A stretch of 64,000 bases of DNA from Rhodococcus sp. 4CII (GTDB lineage Bacteria > Actinomycetota > Actinomycetes > Mycobacteriales > Mycobacteriaceae): positions 992,001-1,056,000 of the forward strand of contig NZ_JACCFE010000002.1 in assembly GCF_014256275.1 (NCBI RefSeq), read 5' to 3'. The notes under the pieces are model-generated. The model searched no databases. It saw only the letters and a list, made by a program, of their open reading frames with translations, and was not told the DNA's origin. Made by a program: the position numbers and the translations under genes. This document shows positions 52,679-60,771 of the stretch, piece after piece (within the stretch, counting starts at the first letter, position 1; every line of letters starts with the position of its first letter).

Positions 52679-54906
52679 AGCGGACCGGCCTCGGCCAGCT
52701 CCGCACCGCTGTCGAATCCGTCGCCGGGCGTTGGTGCGGGTTCGGGTGCCGGCCGCGACTCACGCAGCGGCTGGGGTTCGGCGGCCGGTTCGGGAGCAGC
52801 CTCCTGCTGGGCAGCGGCCGCCGGTGGCGGTGGGGGGCCTACCGGTGTTTCGTCGCCCGGCAGCGGCGCCTCCGCCTGTTCCGACACCACGTTCCCGACG
52901 CCACGATCGGCCACCGGACCGTCCTGTCCGGGTGGCATGTCCGGCGCGTTCCCCTCTGCGGGGGCCGGTGATTCGGGAGCCGGTGATTCGGGAGCCGGCT
53001 CGGCGGACGCGGCGCCGATGGAGTCTTCTTCGACGACAGGCGTTTCGCCGACGATCCGCGGCAGGCCGTCCGGGCCGATCTCGACCCCGAACCTCGCCGT
53101 CCCGCCCGCACCATCGCTCATCTCGAGGTGAAGTCCTTGACCGTCCACCTCGAGGGCGAGCGTCCAGGACTTCCCGTCGAGGTTCATTCGGAGGCTCTCG
53201 GCGGGTGTCCCGTCGTGTGCCGACTTGCCGAGGTGCTCACCGGGATCGTCGACGTTCCCGGTGAGGTCCTCGTCGTGTCGTTCCTCGTCCCGGTGAGTGA
53301 GCGTCGTCAGGGTGTCCTCGATCAACGGGCGAATGATCCCACCGAGATCTGCCAGGCCGCCCGCGAGCGTCTGCCGGACGAGATCGCCCGGGGCCGGCAC
53401 GGAACCGAATCCCGGGAGACCGCCCGGGGCTGCGAGGGGTGCAGGCGTGGGGGCCGGGGCCGGAAGAGCCGCGGCCGGCGCCGCCGGCACCGGAGCAGTC
53501 GGCGCCGCCACGGCGGGTGCGGTCGCCGGCGGGGGTGAGGTCGCCGGCGAGGGTGCGGTCACCGGCGAGGGTGCGGTCACCGGCGAGGGTGCGGTCACCG
53601 GCGAGGGTGCGGTCACCGGCGAGGGTGCGGTCACCGGCTGGGGTGCCGCGGCCATGGGTCCGGTGGCCGCATTCTCGGCACCTGATGGCGTTGCGACCGG
53701 CGTCGCCGCCAGTGGTAGCGCGCTGAACGGGACAGTGACGGGATCGGGTGCCGACGCGGCGACGGTGGCGGTCTCGGTGTTCGGTACCGCAGGCTCGGCC
53801 GGGTCCGGCGCCGGATCCGACGTGTCCTGCGGGCGAAAGCCCGGCTGCACCACGATCGACCGTGCCTCGGCGATCACGGTGTCGTAGGCGGTGTTCACGG
53901 CCTCCGTGCAGTCCGCGCACGCGGCCGCGAATTCCTGCTGCTTCTCCTCGTACACATGCCGGAAGTTCGCGTCGAACCAGTCCTTGGTGATCCCGGCGGC
54001 GCGCCGTACCACGTCGTCGCGGTCGAGCAGGCGGAGCGCGCCACCGCCCCCGTCCTTGTACAGACCATTGACGTGCCGGTAGTCGTCATCGGCGAGTTCG
54101 GGGAACCAGTAGGACGCATCTTCCATGGCATCCTTCGCGATCGAGTGTTCGCCGTCCTTACCGTCTGCGTAGATGTGGGCGAGCACGTCGATCTGCGCTG
54201 CGCTGTACCCACCGACAGTCGACTGGTGCAGCGACACCACCTTGTACGCCTTGTTGGTCACCGCCGCGCTCAGTGTCAGGTTCGCCTCGAACATCACCTC
54301 GGCGAGTCCGTGGATCCGACCGACGGTGGCAGCTGCGTGAGCATTCTGCCGATCCGCTGCATCGACGGCTGCGGCAGCGGCGATTCCGCGCCATCCGCCG
54401 CGCACCGCGACCGCGCACTTCTCCTGCTCGTCGAGTTCGGTTCGGGCGGCATCGACACTGCGACCGAGGGTGTCGACGTCGCGGCCGAGGGACTTCAGTT
54501 GCATACCCCGTTCGGCGTCGAACCTGGCGTAGTAGTCCGCGAGTTCGCGGGTCTCGTACCCCAGCCTCCTCGCGGCGGGAAGAAACAGCTCGAAGAATTC
54601 GAGTCCCCGCGCGCCCAGGTCGAGCATGTCATCGGGAGTGTTGAGGGAGTCGGGGCGCAAATGCTCCCCCAGCGCGATCCGGGACGCGTTCGCGGTCTGC
54701 GCGTCGCTGCCGTCCTGAAGCAGCGCGGCGTACCGCTGGTCGGCGGACGGAGTGCGATCGCGCCTGTCGAGACCGTACTCGTCGAAGTAGGGCTGCCACG
54801 AGTGTGCGTCTTCCTCACGCGAGGCGGCCCACGCCTGGAGCAACTGCTCCTTGAACTCGGGGGTGAGATTCGGATCGTCGATCAGCGCTCTCGGGTCCGT
54901 AGTCAC
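52675..54906 (-). CDS. large T7SS-associated protein with Pro-rich repeat linker
   Basis: 743 residues. The N-terminal ~360 are helical, starting TTDPRALIDDPNLTPEFKEQ, and resemble the long helical hairpins of type VII secretion substrates; they contain VYEEKQQEF, a YxxxE-like motif. A Pro/Ala/Thr linker holds the hexapeptide PVTAPS repeated about six times (residues ~421-462). A compact beta-rich segment near 565-620 (WTLALEVDGQGLHLEMSDG) is followed by an acidic Pro-rich tail. There is no signal peptide. The second of two adjacent GTGs is taken because it overlaps the upstream EspC-like stop by 4 bp. Function unknown. Confidence 0.78.
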   Translation of the reverse strand: MTTDPRALIDDPNLTPEFKEQLLQAWAASREEDAHSWQPYFDEYGLDRRDRTPSADQRYAALLQDGSDAQTANASRIALGEHLRPDSLNTPDDMLDLGARGLEFFELFLPAARRLGYETRELADYYARFDAERGMQLKSLGRDVDTLGRSVDAARTELDEQEKCAVAVRGGWRGIAAAAAVDAADRQNAHAAATVGRIHGLAEVMFEANLTLSAAVTNKAYKVVSLHQSTVGGYSAAQIDVLAHIYADGKDGEHSIAKDAMEDASYWFPELADDDYRHVNGLYKDGGGGALRLLDRDDVVRRAAGITKDWFDANFRHVYEEKQQEFAAACADCTEAVNTAYDTVIAEARSIVVQPGFRPQDTSDPAPDPAEPAVPNTETATVAASAPDPVTVPFSALPLAATPVATPSGAENAATGPMAAAPQPVTAPSPVTAPSPVTAPSPVTAPSPVTAPSPATSPPPATAPAVAAPTAPVPAAPAAALPAPAPTPAPLAAPGGLPGFGSVPAPGDLVRQTLAGGLADLGGIIRPLIEDTLTTLTHRDEERHDEDLTGNVDDPGEHLGKSAHDGTPAESLRMNLDGKSWTLALEVDGQGLHLEMSDGAGGTARFGVEIGPDGLPRIVGETPVVEEDSIGAASAEPAPESPAPESPAPAEGNAPDMPPGQDGPVADRGVGNVVSEQAEAPLPGDETPVGPPPPPAAAAQQEAAPEPAAEPQPLRESRPAPEPAPTPGDGFDSGAELAEAGPL
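53521..53646. repeat. 18-bp coding tandem repeat, 7 units (126 bp)
   Basis: GGTCACCGGCGAGGGTGC and close variants repeat every 18 bp from 53521 to 53646; four units are identical and the two outer ends are degenerate. On the minus strand it encodes the PVTAPS hexapeptides of the large T7SS-like protein. Period and unit number equal those of the array at 33082, and both units contain CACCGGCGAG. Confidence 0.95.
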
Positions 54907-55211
54907 CACTGCACCCCGGTCAAAGAGGCGGCGACGTCCGCGTCTGTTCCCGAGTAACGCGCGGCGGCGGCCTGATAGGCGTGACCGAACGACTCCGAAT
55001 CAACGGCCCACTGTTCGAAGCACACCCCGGCGACGCCGAGCGCGTCACGAAGCGCGTCACCTTTCGCGGCGTAGTCGCGACCGGCCTGCGCCCCGCCGAA
55101 TTCCATCCGAGCAGCTTCCGTGGCCTGCTGTCGCAGGACCTCCGCCGACCGCAGCATCCTCGCGCCCGCATCCGTCACCAGGGCGACGTCCACCTCGACT
55201 GCATCGCTCAT
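54903..55211 (-). CDS. EspC-like (DUF2580) type VII secretion protein
   Basis: 102 residues with start MSDAVEVDVALVTDAGARML, the pattern of the ESX-1 EspC/DUF2580 family: two helices with Ala-rich faces, FGGAQAGRDYAAKGDALRDAL in the middle and YQAAAARYSGTDADVAASL near the end. EspC-type proteins form secretion partners of T7SS substrates. The stop overlaps the start of the large protein by 4 bp, so the pair is coupled. Confidence 0.85.
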   Translation of the reverse strand: MSDAVEVDVALVTDAGARMLRSAEVLRQQATEAARMEFGGAQAGRDYAAKGDALRDALGVAGVCFEQWAVDSESFGHAYQAAAARYSGTDADVAASLTGVQW

Positions 55212-55287
55212 TGCCCACCCTCTCTTCGCGACCTACCCCATTAGACGCGACAGCGCACCGATCGGTTCCCTCGGCCGATCGGTGCGC

Positions 55288-55362
55288 GGTGCCTCTCAGT
55301 TCATACGGAGGCGGTGCCTCTCAGTTCATACGGAGGCGGTGCCTCTCAATTCATACGGAGGC
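55288..55362. repeat. 25-bp tandem repeat, 3 units, spanning the glmM stop codon
   Basis: GGTGCCTCTCAGTTCATACG plus GAGGC repeats at 55288, 55313 and 55338; the third unit has one base change. The third unit contains the glmM stop codon and the last codons, so the two others are copies of the gene end. Each unit holds GCCTC and GAGGC and can fold into a small hairpin. Confidence 0.95.
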
Positions 55363-56688
55363 GACGATGCGGGCCAGTTCGTCGGCGAGCTTGCGGGCCA
55401 CGTCGAGATCCGAGGCTTCGACCATCACGCGCACGAGTTGTTCGGTGCCCGACGGTCGCAGGAGCACCCGCCCCTTCTCGCCCAGACTGCGCTCCGCCGC
55501 GACGACGGCGTCCAGCACCACCGGGGATGCGGCGACGGCACGCTTGTCGCCGACCTTCACGTTGACGAGGATCTGCGGAAGCGTCGTCATCGCCGCTGCC
55601 AACTCGGCGATCGGCCGGCCGGTCTCCGCCATCCGGCCCATCAGCCGCAGTCCGGTCAGCACCCCGTCGCCGGTGGTGCCGAAGGCGGGCAACACGACGT
55701 GGCCGGACTGCTCGCCGCCCAGGCTGAAACCGCCGGACCGGAGCCCCTCGAGGACGTAGCGATCACCGACGGCCGTGGTGACCAGCGAGATCCCGGCCTC
55801 GCGCATCGCGATGTGCAAGCCGAGGTTGCTCATGACGGTCGCGACCAGAGTGTTGTCGACCAGCTCACCCGCGTCGCGCATGCCGAGGGCGAGCACGGTC
55901 ATGATGGCGTCGCCGTCGACAAGGGATCCGCCGGCATCGACAGCCAGGCATCGATCCGCGTCTCCATCGTGTGCGAGCCCCAGATCGGCGCTGTGCTCGA
56001 CGACCGCCTTCTGCAGGCTCTCGAGGTGCGTCGATCCGCAGTTCTCGTTGATGTTGAGTCCGTCGGGCTCGGCGTTGATCGCGACGACGGTGGCGCCGGC
56101 GGCCCGATAGGCGGCGGGAGCGACGGCCGAGGCCGCCCCGTGCGCACAGTCCACCACCACGGTCAGCCCGTCGAGGCTGTTCGGGAGCGCGGTAGCCAGG
56201 TGCCGCAGGTACCGTTCGGCGGCGTCCGGCACCGCGCGGACGCGTCCGATGCCCGCTCCGGTAGGCGCCCGCCGCGTCGTGGTTCCGGCGGCGACGGCCT
56301 CGATCCGGTCTTCCACCTCGTCGTCGAGTTTGTGCCCACCGGCCGCGAAGATCTTGATGCCGTTGTCGGGCATCGGATTGTGCGAGGCGGAGATCATGAC
56401 ACCGAGAGCCGCGTCCAGCTCCGCGGTCAGGAATGCCACCGCTGGTGTCGGCAGTACCCCGACGTTCAGAACGTCGACGCCTGCAGAGGTCAGGCCCGCG
56501 ACGACCGCTGCCTCGAGCATTTCACCGCTGGCCCTCGGGTCACGGCCGACCACAGCCGTCTTTCGTCCACCCGAACCCGGCGACGCCAGCACCGTCGCGG
56601 CGGCGGAGGCCACCTGCAACGCCAACTCGGCGGTCAGCTCGGTATTCGCGAGACCACGAACCCCATCCGTCCCGAACAATCGACCCAT
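55351..56688 (-). CDS. glmM: phosphoglucosamine mutase GlmM
   Basis: 445 residues. The active-site serine is Ser102 in ISASHNPMPDNGIK; the metal loop DGDADRC and the sugar loop GEQSGH follow; the C-terminal domain has RPSGTEQLVRVMVEA. It converts glucosamine-6-phosphate to glucosamine-1-phosphate for UDP-GlcNAc. The ATG giving MGRLFGTDGVRGLAN with GAGGGG upstream is taken. The gene end lies within a 25-bp tandem array. Confidence 0.97.
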   Translation of the reverse strand: MGRLFGTDGVRGLANTELTAELALQVASAAATVLASPGSGGRKTAVVGRDPRASGEMLEAAVVAGLTSAGVDVLNVGVLPTPAVAFLTAELDAALGVMISASHNPMPDNGIKIFAAGGHKLDDEVEDRIEAVAAGTTTRRAPTGAGIGRVRAVPDAAERYLRHLATALPNSLDGLTVVVDCAHGAASAVAPAAYRAAGATVVAINAEPDGLNINENCGSTHLESLQKAVVEHSADLGLAHDGDADRCLAVDAGGSLVDGDAIMTVLALGMRDAGELVDNTLVATVMSNLGLHIAMREAGISLVTTAVGDRYVLEGLRSGGFSLGGEQSGHVVLPAFGTTGDGVLTGLRLMGRMAETGRPIAELAAAMTTLPQILVNVKVGDKRAVAASPVVLDAVVAAERSLGEKGRVLLRPSGTEQLVRVMVEASDLDVARKLADELARIVASV

Positions 56689-56737
56689 AGACCAGACCCC
56701 TCGCACCTAGGAAACCCACTACATCTCGGATAAAGCA

Positions 56738-56776
56738 CGAGAGCAGGCGTCCGGTAACGATGGACGCCTGCTCTCG
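56738..56776. terminator. hairpin downstream of rpsI (distal)
   Basis: CGAGAGCAGGCGTCC (56738-56752) pairs perfectly with 56762-56776 across a 9-base loop. It lies beyond the rpsI stop and before glmM, so it should end the rplM-rpsI transcript on the minus strand. Confidence 0.8.
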
Positions 56777-56788
56777 GGAAGAACAGGT

Positions 56789-56818
56789 GCCGAAGCCGAC
56801 CCGGAGGGCGGCTTCGGC
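56789..56818. terminator. hairpin downstream of rpsI (proximal)
   Basis: GCCGAAGCCG (56789-56798) pairs with CGGCTTCGGC (56809-56818) over a 10-base loop, 6 bp past the rpsI stop. With the next hairpin it forms a double terminator. Confidence 0.75.
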
Positions 56819-56824
56819 GACACA

Positions 56825-57361
56825 TCAGCGCTTCGAGTACTGAGATGCCTTGCGGGCCTTCTTCAGGCCGTACTTCTTGCGCTCGACGGCGCGGGCGTCC
56901 CGCGTGAGGAAGCCGGCGCTCTTGAGAGCCGGACGGTCCTCGGGGGTGACCTCGATGAGTGCGCGGGCGATGGCGAGACGCAGAGCGCCGGCCTGCCCGG
57001 ACGGTCCGCCACCATGCAGCAGTGCCACGATGTCGAAGGACTCTGCACGCTCGACCGTGACCAGCGGAGCCTTGATCAGCTGCTGGTGCACCTTGTTCGG
57101 GAAGTAGTCCTCGATGGTGCGGCCGTTGAGCTTGAAGTCACCCGAACCCGGGGTCAGACGGACGCGGACAACCGCTTCCTTACGACGGCCGACGGTCTGG
57201 ATGGGGCGATCGATCACGATCGGGGCCTGCGGCGCAGCAGCGGCCTCGATGTCCTCCGCGACCTCGGGCTCTTCGACGGACACGTACTCGTCCGCCGCGA
57301 CCTCGACAGCCTCGGTGATCTCTTCGGGGTTGGACACGTTCTGCTCCTCCGGCGCCGTCAC
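56825..57361 (-). CDS. rpsI: 30S ribosomal protein S9
   Basis: 178 residues. The S9 core (VGRRKEAVVRVRLTPGSGDFKLNG ... GGGPSGQAGALRLAIARAL) and the C-terminal KKARKASQYSKR, which reaches the P site, are intact. An acidic N-terminal extension of about 50 residues precedes it, as is usual in actinobacteria. The GTG start overlaps the rplM stop by 4 bp. Confidence 0.97.
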   Translation of the reverse strand: MTAPEEQNVSNPEEITEAVEVAADEYVSVEEPEVAEDIEAAAAPQAPIVIDRPIQTVGRRKEAVVRVRLTPGSGDFKLNGRTIEDYFPNKVHQQLIKAPLVTVERAESFDIVALLHGGGPSGQAGALRLAIARALIEVTPEDRPALKSAGFLTRDARAVERKKYGLKKARKASQYSKR

Positions 57362-57801
57362 TGGGCCACCTGCTTGATCTCGAATGGCACCGGCTGCTGC
57401 GCGGCGTGGGGGTGGTTCGGGCCCGCGTAGACCTTCAGCTTGCTGCTGATGGCGCGACCCAGCTTGTTCTTGGGGAGCATGCCGACGATGGCCTTCTCCA
57501 CGAGACGGTCGGGGTTCTTGTCGAGAACCTCACCGACGGAGCGGGACTTCAGACCACCGGGGTGTCCGGAGTGGTGGTACAGGAACTTGCCCTCACGCTT
57601 GTTGCCGCTGATGGCAACCTTCTCGGCGTTGATGATGACGACGAAGTCGCCGCCGTCAACGTGCGGTGCAAAGGTGGGCTTGTGCTTGCCGCGCAGCAAG
57701 TTGGCTGCCTGGACGGCAAGGCGGCCGAGCACCACGTCAGTGGCGTCGATGACGTGCCACGTGCGGGTCACATCTCCGGCCTTCGGGGTGTACGTAGACA
57801 C
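57358..57801 (-). CDS. rplM: 50S ribosomal protein L13
   Basis: 147 residues: TWHVIDATDVVLGRLAVQAANLLRGKHKP at the start, then NAEKVAISGNKREGKFLYHHSGHPGG and MLPKNKLGRAISSKLKVYAG. The GTG giving MSTYTPKAGDVTRTW has GAGGAA upstream. It starts the rplM-rpsI operon, with a promoter about 140 bp upstream. Confidence 0.98.
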   Translation of the reverse strand: MSTYTPKAGDVTRTWHVIDATDVVLGRLAVQAANLLRGKHKPTFAPHVDGGDFVVIINAEKVAISGNKREGKFLYHHSGHPGGLKSRSVGEVLDKNPDRLVEKAIVGMLPKNKLGRAISSKLKVYAGPNHPHAAQQPVPFEIKQVAQ

Positions 57802-57937
57802 AGAACTTCCTCGTCTTGTTCAATCCGCTGCTGGCCATTGCGTATCGTTCGAGCGATTCCCGGCGGCCAGTTGAGACCCGAGAACCGCCAGCCACTGCGA
57901 CACGAGGACACAGCGGCGCACGGCACGCCAACGGAGA

Positions 57938-57967
57938 ACACTACCGGTCGGGGCGCCTCAGGGTCAA
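57938..57967 (-). promoter_or_regulatory. promoter of rplM-rpsI
   Basis: Reading the minus strand, TTGACC (57967-57962) and TAGTGT (57943-57938) are separated by 18 bp. It is a good sigma-A match lying just past the rocD stop, giving an rplM leader of about 130 bases. Confidence 0.65.
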
Positions 57968-57970
57968 AAC

Positions 57971-59197
57971 TCACTCCGCGAGCGCATCGGCGAGCTGTTC
58001 AACCGCCCACGTCAGCTCGTCGCGCTCGATCACCAGCGGCGGAGCGATGCGGATGGTCCCCTCGTGCGCGTCCTTCGCCAGGACGCGGCGGGCGAGGAGT
58101 CTTTCACAGATCGTGCGGGCGGACGGCATACCGTCGGCCAGCTGCACCCCTGCCCACAATCCGCGTCCACGCACCTCCGACACGCGGTCGGCGGGCAGCT
58201 GCGACAGCATGCTGTGCAGGTAGCCGCCGAGCTCTCGGCTGCGCTGCTGGTACTCGCCGGTCTCGAGCAGAGCCACCACCGCGCTTCCGACGGCGCACGC
58301 GAGCGGATTGCCCCCGAACGTGCTGCCGTGCTGCCCGGGACCGATCACCGTCATCACGGACCAGTCGGCGACGACGGCGGACACCGGCATCAGCCCGCCA
58401 CCCAGCGCCTTGCCCAGGATGTACACGTCGGGGGTCACGTTCTCGTGGTCGCACGCGAACGTGTCGCCGGTCCGACCGAGACCGCTCTGGATCTCGTCGG
58501 CGAGCATGAGGATGCCGCGACGGGTACAGATGTCCCGGACTGCCGCGAGGTAACCGGACGGGGGCACCAGTACACCGGCCTCTCCCTGGATCGGCTCGAG
58601 CAGCACGGCCACTGTGTCCTCGGTGATCGCGGACTCGAACGCGTCCACGTTCCCGTATTCGACGGACACGAAGCCTGCCGGGTACGGACCGAATCCGGTG
58701 TACGCGTCCGGATCGGACGAGAACCCGACGATCGAGATGGTGCGGCCGTGGAAGTTCCCGGCGCAAGTGATCACCTCGGCACGCCCCGGCGGCACACCCT
58801 TGATGTCGTATCCCCACTTGCGGACCAGTTTCAGCGCGGTCTCGACGGCCTCGGCGCCCGTGTTCATGGGCAGGACCGCCTCTTTGTGGCACAGCCTGCT
58901 CAGGTCCTCACAGAAGGACGCGAAGCGGTCGTGCTGGAAAGCGCGGCTCGTCAGGGTGAGCCTGCCCAGCTGCTCCCGCGCCACTCGGACGAGGGCGGGG
59001 TGTGCGTGGCCGAAGTTGAGTGCCGAGTAACCAGCGAGAACGTCCAGGTAGTCGACGCCGTCGATACCCGTCACCCACGCGCCGGCGCCCGACTCGATCA
59101 CGACCGGCAGCGGCGAGTAGTTGTGTGCGCTGTGCTCGTCCGCCCTGCTCAGCTGCTCACGCGTGGCATCCGACACCGAAACCGCACTGTCCGACAT
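57971..59197 (-). CDS. rocD: ornithine aminotransferase
   Basis: 408 residues of class III PLP aminotransferase: GTEAVETAL-type MNTGAEAVETALKLVRKWG, LADEIQSGLGRTG, and the PLP lysine in ILGKALGGGLMPVSA. It converts ornithine to glutamate semialdehyde. It follows ddaH by 6 bp on the same strand, with AGGGGTG before the start, so the two form an arginine/ornithine degradation operon. Confidence 0.93.
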   Translation of the reverse strand: MSDSAVSVSDATREQLSRADEHSAHNYSPLPVVIESGAGAWVTGIDGVDYLDVLAGYSALNFGHAHPALVRVAREQLGRLTLTSRAFQHDRFASFCEDLSRLCHKEAVLPMNTGAEAVETALKLVRKWGYDIKGVPPGRAEVITCAGNFHGRTISIVGFSSDPDAYTGFGPYPAGFVSVEYGNVDAFESAITEDTVAVLLEPIQGEAGVLVPPSGYLAAVRDICTRRGILMLADEIQSGLGRTGDTFACDHENVTPDVYILGKALGGGLMPVSAVVADWSVMTVIGPGQHGSTFGGNPLACAVGSAVVALLETGEYQQRSRELGGYLHSMLSQLPADRVSEVRGRGLWAGVQLADGMPSARTICERLLARRVLAKDAHEGTIRIAPPLVIERDELTWAVEQLADALAE

Positions 59198-59203
59198 GAC
59201 TGA

Positions 59204-60139
59204 TCACCCCTGACTTCCCGCAGTGCCGAGACTGCCCGCATCACCACGTGCGCGGAACCCGCGGAGTTCCAAAGTGCTGCACTTGATTCCGCCACCGGAT
59301 TTGAGGAACTCCGAATAGTCGACCGGCACGGGCTCGTACCCGCGACCGGACAACTGGTCCGCGAGATGCGACGCCTGCACGGGCAGCACCACATTGACAC
59401 CGTCGCTCACCAGGTTGAGTCCGAGCCAGTCGGTGTCGGTCTCGGCCGCGATCACCGCATCCGGGAACATCCGCTCGAGGACGGCGCGACTGTCGGGCGA
59501 GAACGCCGCGGGCAGGTAGGCGATCGACGAGTCGTCGAGCACCCCCAGCGCGGTGTTGAGATGGTAGTAGCGGGGATTCACCAGGTTCAGGGTGATCACC
59601 GGCCGACCGAGATGTGCCGCCGCCTCGGCATGCGACCGTGGGTCGGACCGGAACCCGGTTCCGGCGAGAATCACGTCGCCGACGACGAGGAAGTCGCCCT
59701 CCCCCTCGTTGACATAGCGCGGCAGGGTGGGCCTGGTCAGACCGTTGTCCCGGAACCACCGGAACACGTGTTCGGCCTCGGCCCGGCGCTCGGCGGACCG
59801 GTACCGGGCACCGAGAGCGACGCCGTCGACGACGAGCCCGCTGTCGGTCACGAACACCATGTCCGGGAGCCCCTCGACGGGGTCGACGGTGAGGACCTCG
59901 TGACCGAGTCGACGGTAGGTGTCCGCGAGTGCGGACCACTGCGACATGGCGCGGTCGCGATCGACGGGTTCGCCGGGGCGCATCCAGTCGTTGATGGCAT
60001 AGAGGACGTCGAAATATGTGGGCGGGCACATCAGATAGGTCCGCGGGCGAGCGTGGCGGGCCGCACGGGCGGCATCGCCCGACGCTACCGACGGGTCCTC
60101 GTAAGAGCTCTGGGACTCGATACCAGCAGTGGGCGCCAT
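59204..60139 (-). CDS. ddaH: amidinotransferase-fold hydrolase (dimethylargininase/arginine dihydrolase type)
   Basis: 311 residues of the guanidino-group modifying fold. Acidic residues appear in DMVFVTDSGLVVDG and GEGDFLVVGD, the catalytic His in RYYHLNTALGVLD, and the catalytic Cys in GGIKCSTLEL near the C-terminus. It could hydrolyse dimethylarginine to citrulline or arginine to ornithine; the downstream ornithine aminotransferase favours a route to ornithine or at least arginine use. The ATG giving MAPTAGIESQ with GGGGGAG upstream is chosen over 60181. It is divergent from asnC. Confidence 0.87.
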   Translation of the reverse strand: MAPTAGIESQSSYEDPSVASGDAARAARHARPRTYLMCPPTYFDVLYAINDWMRPGEPVDRDRAMSQWSALADTYRRLGHEVLTVDPVEGLPDMVFVTDSGLVVDGVALGARYRSAERRAEAEHVFRWFRDNGLTRPTLPRYVNEGEGDFLVVGDVILAGTGFRSDPRSHAEAAAHLGRPVITLNLVNPRYYHLNTALGVLDDSSIAYLPAAFSPDSRAVLERMFPDAVIAAETDTDWLGLNLVSDGVNVVLPVQASHLADQLSGRGYEPVPVDYSEFLKSGGGIKCSTLELRGFRARGDAGSLGTAGSQG

Positions 60140-60220
60140 CTCCACTCCCCCTCGATCCGTGTCGGTGAGATCAGTATCCACCCGACAAAAACCCTGATCA
60201 ATGCGCTAGCGTTCCATCAC

Positions 60221-60673
60221 ATGGATGATTCGTTGCGCATGGACGTCCTCGATCGACGGATCGTTGCGCGGCTGGAGCGCAACGCACGGTCCAGCTTCGC
60301 CACCATCGGCGCGGACGTCGGGCTGTCCGCGCCCGCCGTGAAGCGCCGCGTCGACCGGTTGGTCGAGTCCGGTGTGATCACCGGCTTTCATGCGGCGCTC
60401 GATCCCCGGGCCCTCGGCCAGGGCGTCGAGGTATTCGTCGAGTTGTACTGCAGTGGGCGCACCTCGGCCGTCGAGATCGCACGGATCGTGTCTCGCCACA
60501 CCGAGGTCCAGGAGGCGTACACCGTCACCGGCGACGCCAACGCCCTGCTCCGCGTCCGCACCACCGACACAGCACACCTCGAACGAACACTGGAGAATCT
60601 GCGGTCCGAGCCCGCGGTGCTGCAGACCAAGAGCAGCGTCGTCCTCAGCAGGCTGATACCGCCCGTCGACTGA
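60221..60673 (+). CDS. Lrp/AsnC family regulator
   Basis: 150 residues. The winged HTH (LDRRIVARLERNARSSFATIGADVGLSAPAVKRRVDRLVESGVI) is followed by the RAM effector domain (VEVFVELYCSGRT ... EAYTVTGDANALLRV). It is divergent from ddaH-rocD with 81 bp between starts and should regulate that operon, probably in response to arginine or ornithine. No ribosome site is seen; the ATG at 60221 may be leaderless, with TAGCGT upstream as a -10 candidate. Its stop codon is inside an 18-bp repeat. Confidence 0.92.
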   Translation: MDDSLRMDVLDRRIVARLERNARSSFATIGADVGLSAPAVKRRVDRLVESGVITGFHAALDPRALGQGVEVFVELYCSGRTSAVEIARIVSRHTEVQEAYTVTGDANALLRVRTTDTAHLERTLENLRSEPAVLQTKSSVVLSRLIPPVD

Positions 60674-60704
60674 TTCCCGCCCGCCGACTGATTCCCGCCC
60701 GTCG
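60659..60704. repeat. 18-bp tandem repeat spanning the asnC-type stop codon
   Basis: CCGCCCGTCGACTGATTC at 60659, a one-base variant at 60677, and a partial third unit of 10 bp at 60695. The first unit contains the stop codon TGA (60671-60673), so the others copy the gene end, as at glmM. Confidence 0.85.
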
Positions 60705-60723
60705 CACCGGGAGTGGACCCAGT

Positions 60724-60754
60724 GTGCCCCGGCAACCGTGGATTGCCGGGGCAC
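60724..60754. terminator. hairpin terminator between asnC-type gene and esxT
   Basis: GTGCCCCGGCAA (60724-60735) pairs perfectly with TTGCCGGGGCAC (60743-60754) over a 7-base loop. It is placed between convergent genes. Confidence 0.8.
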
Positions 60755-60771
60755 TCAGTGTTACGCAATGA

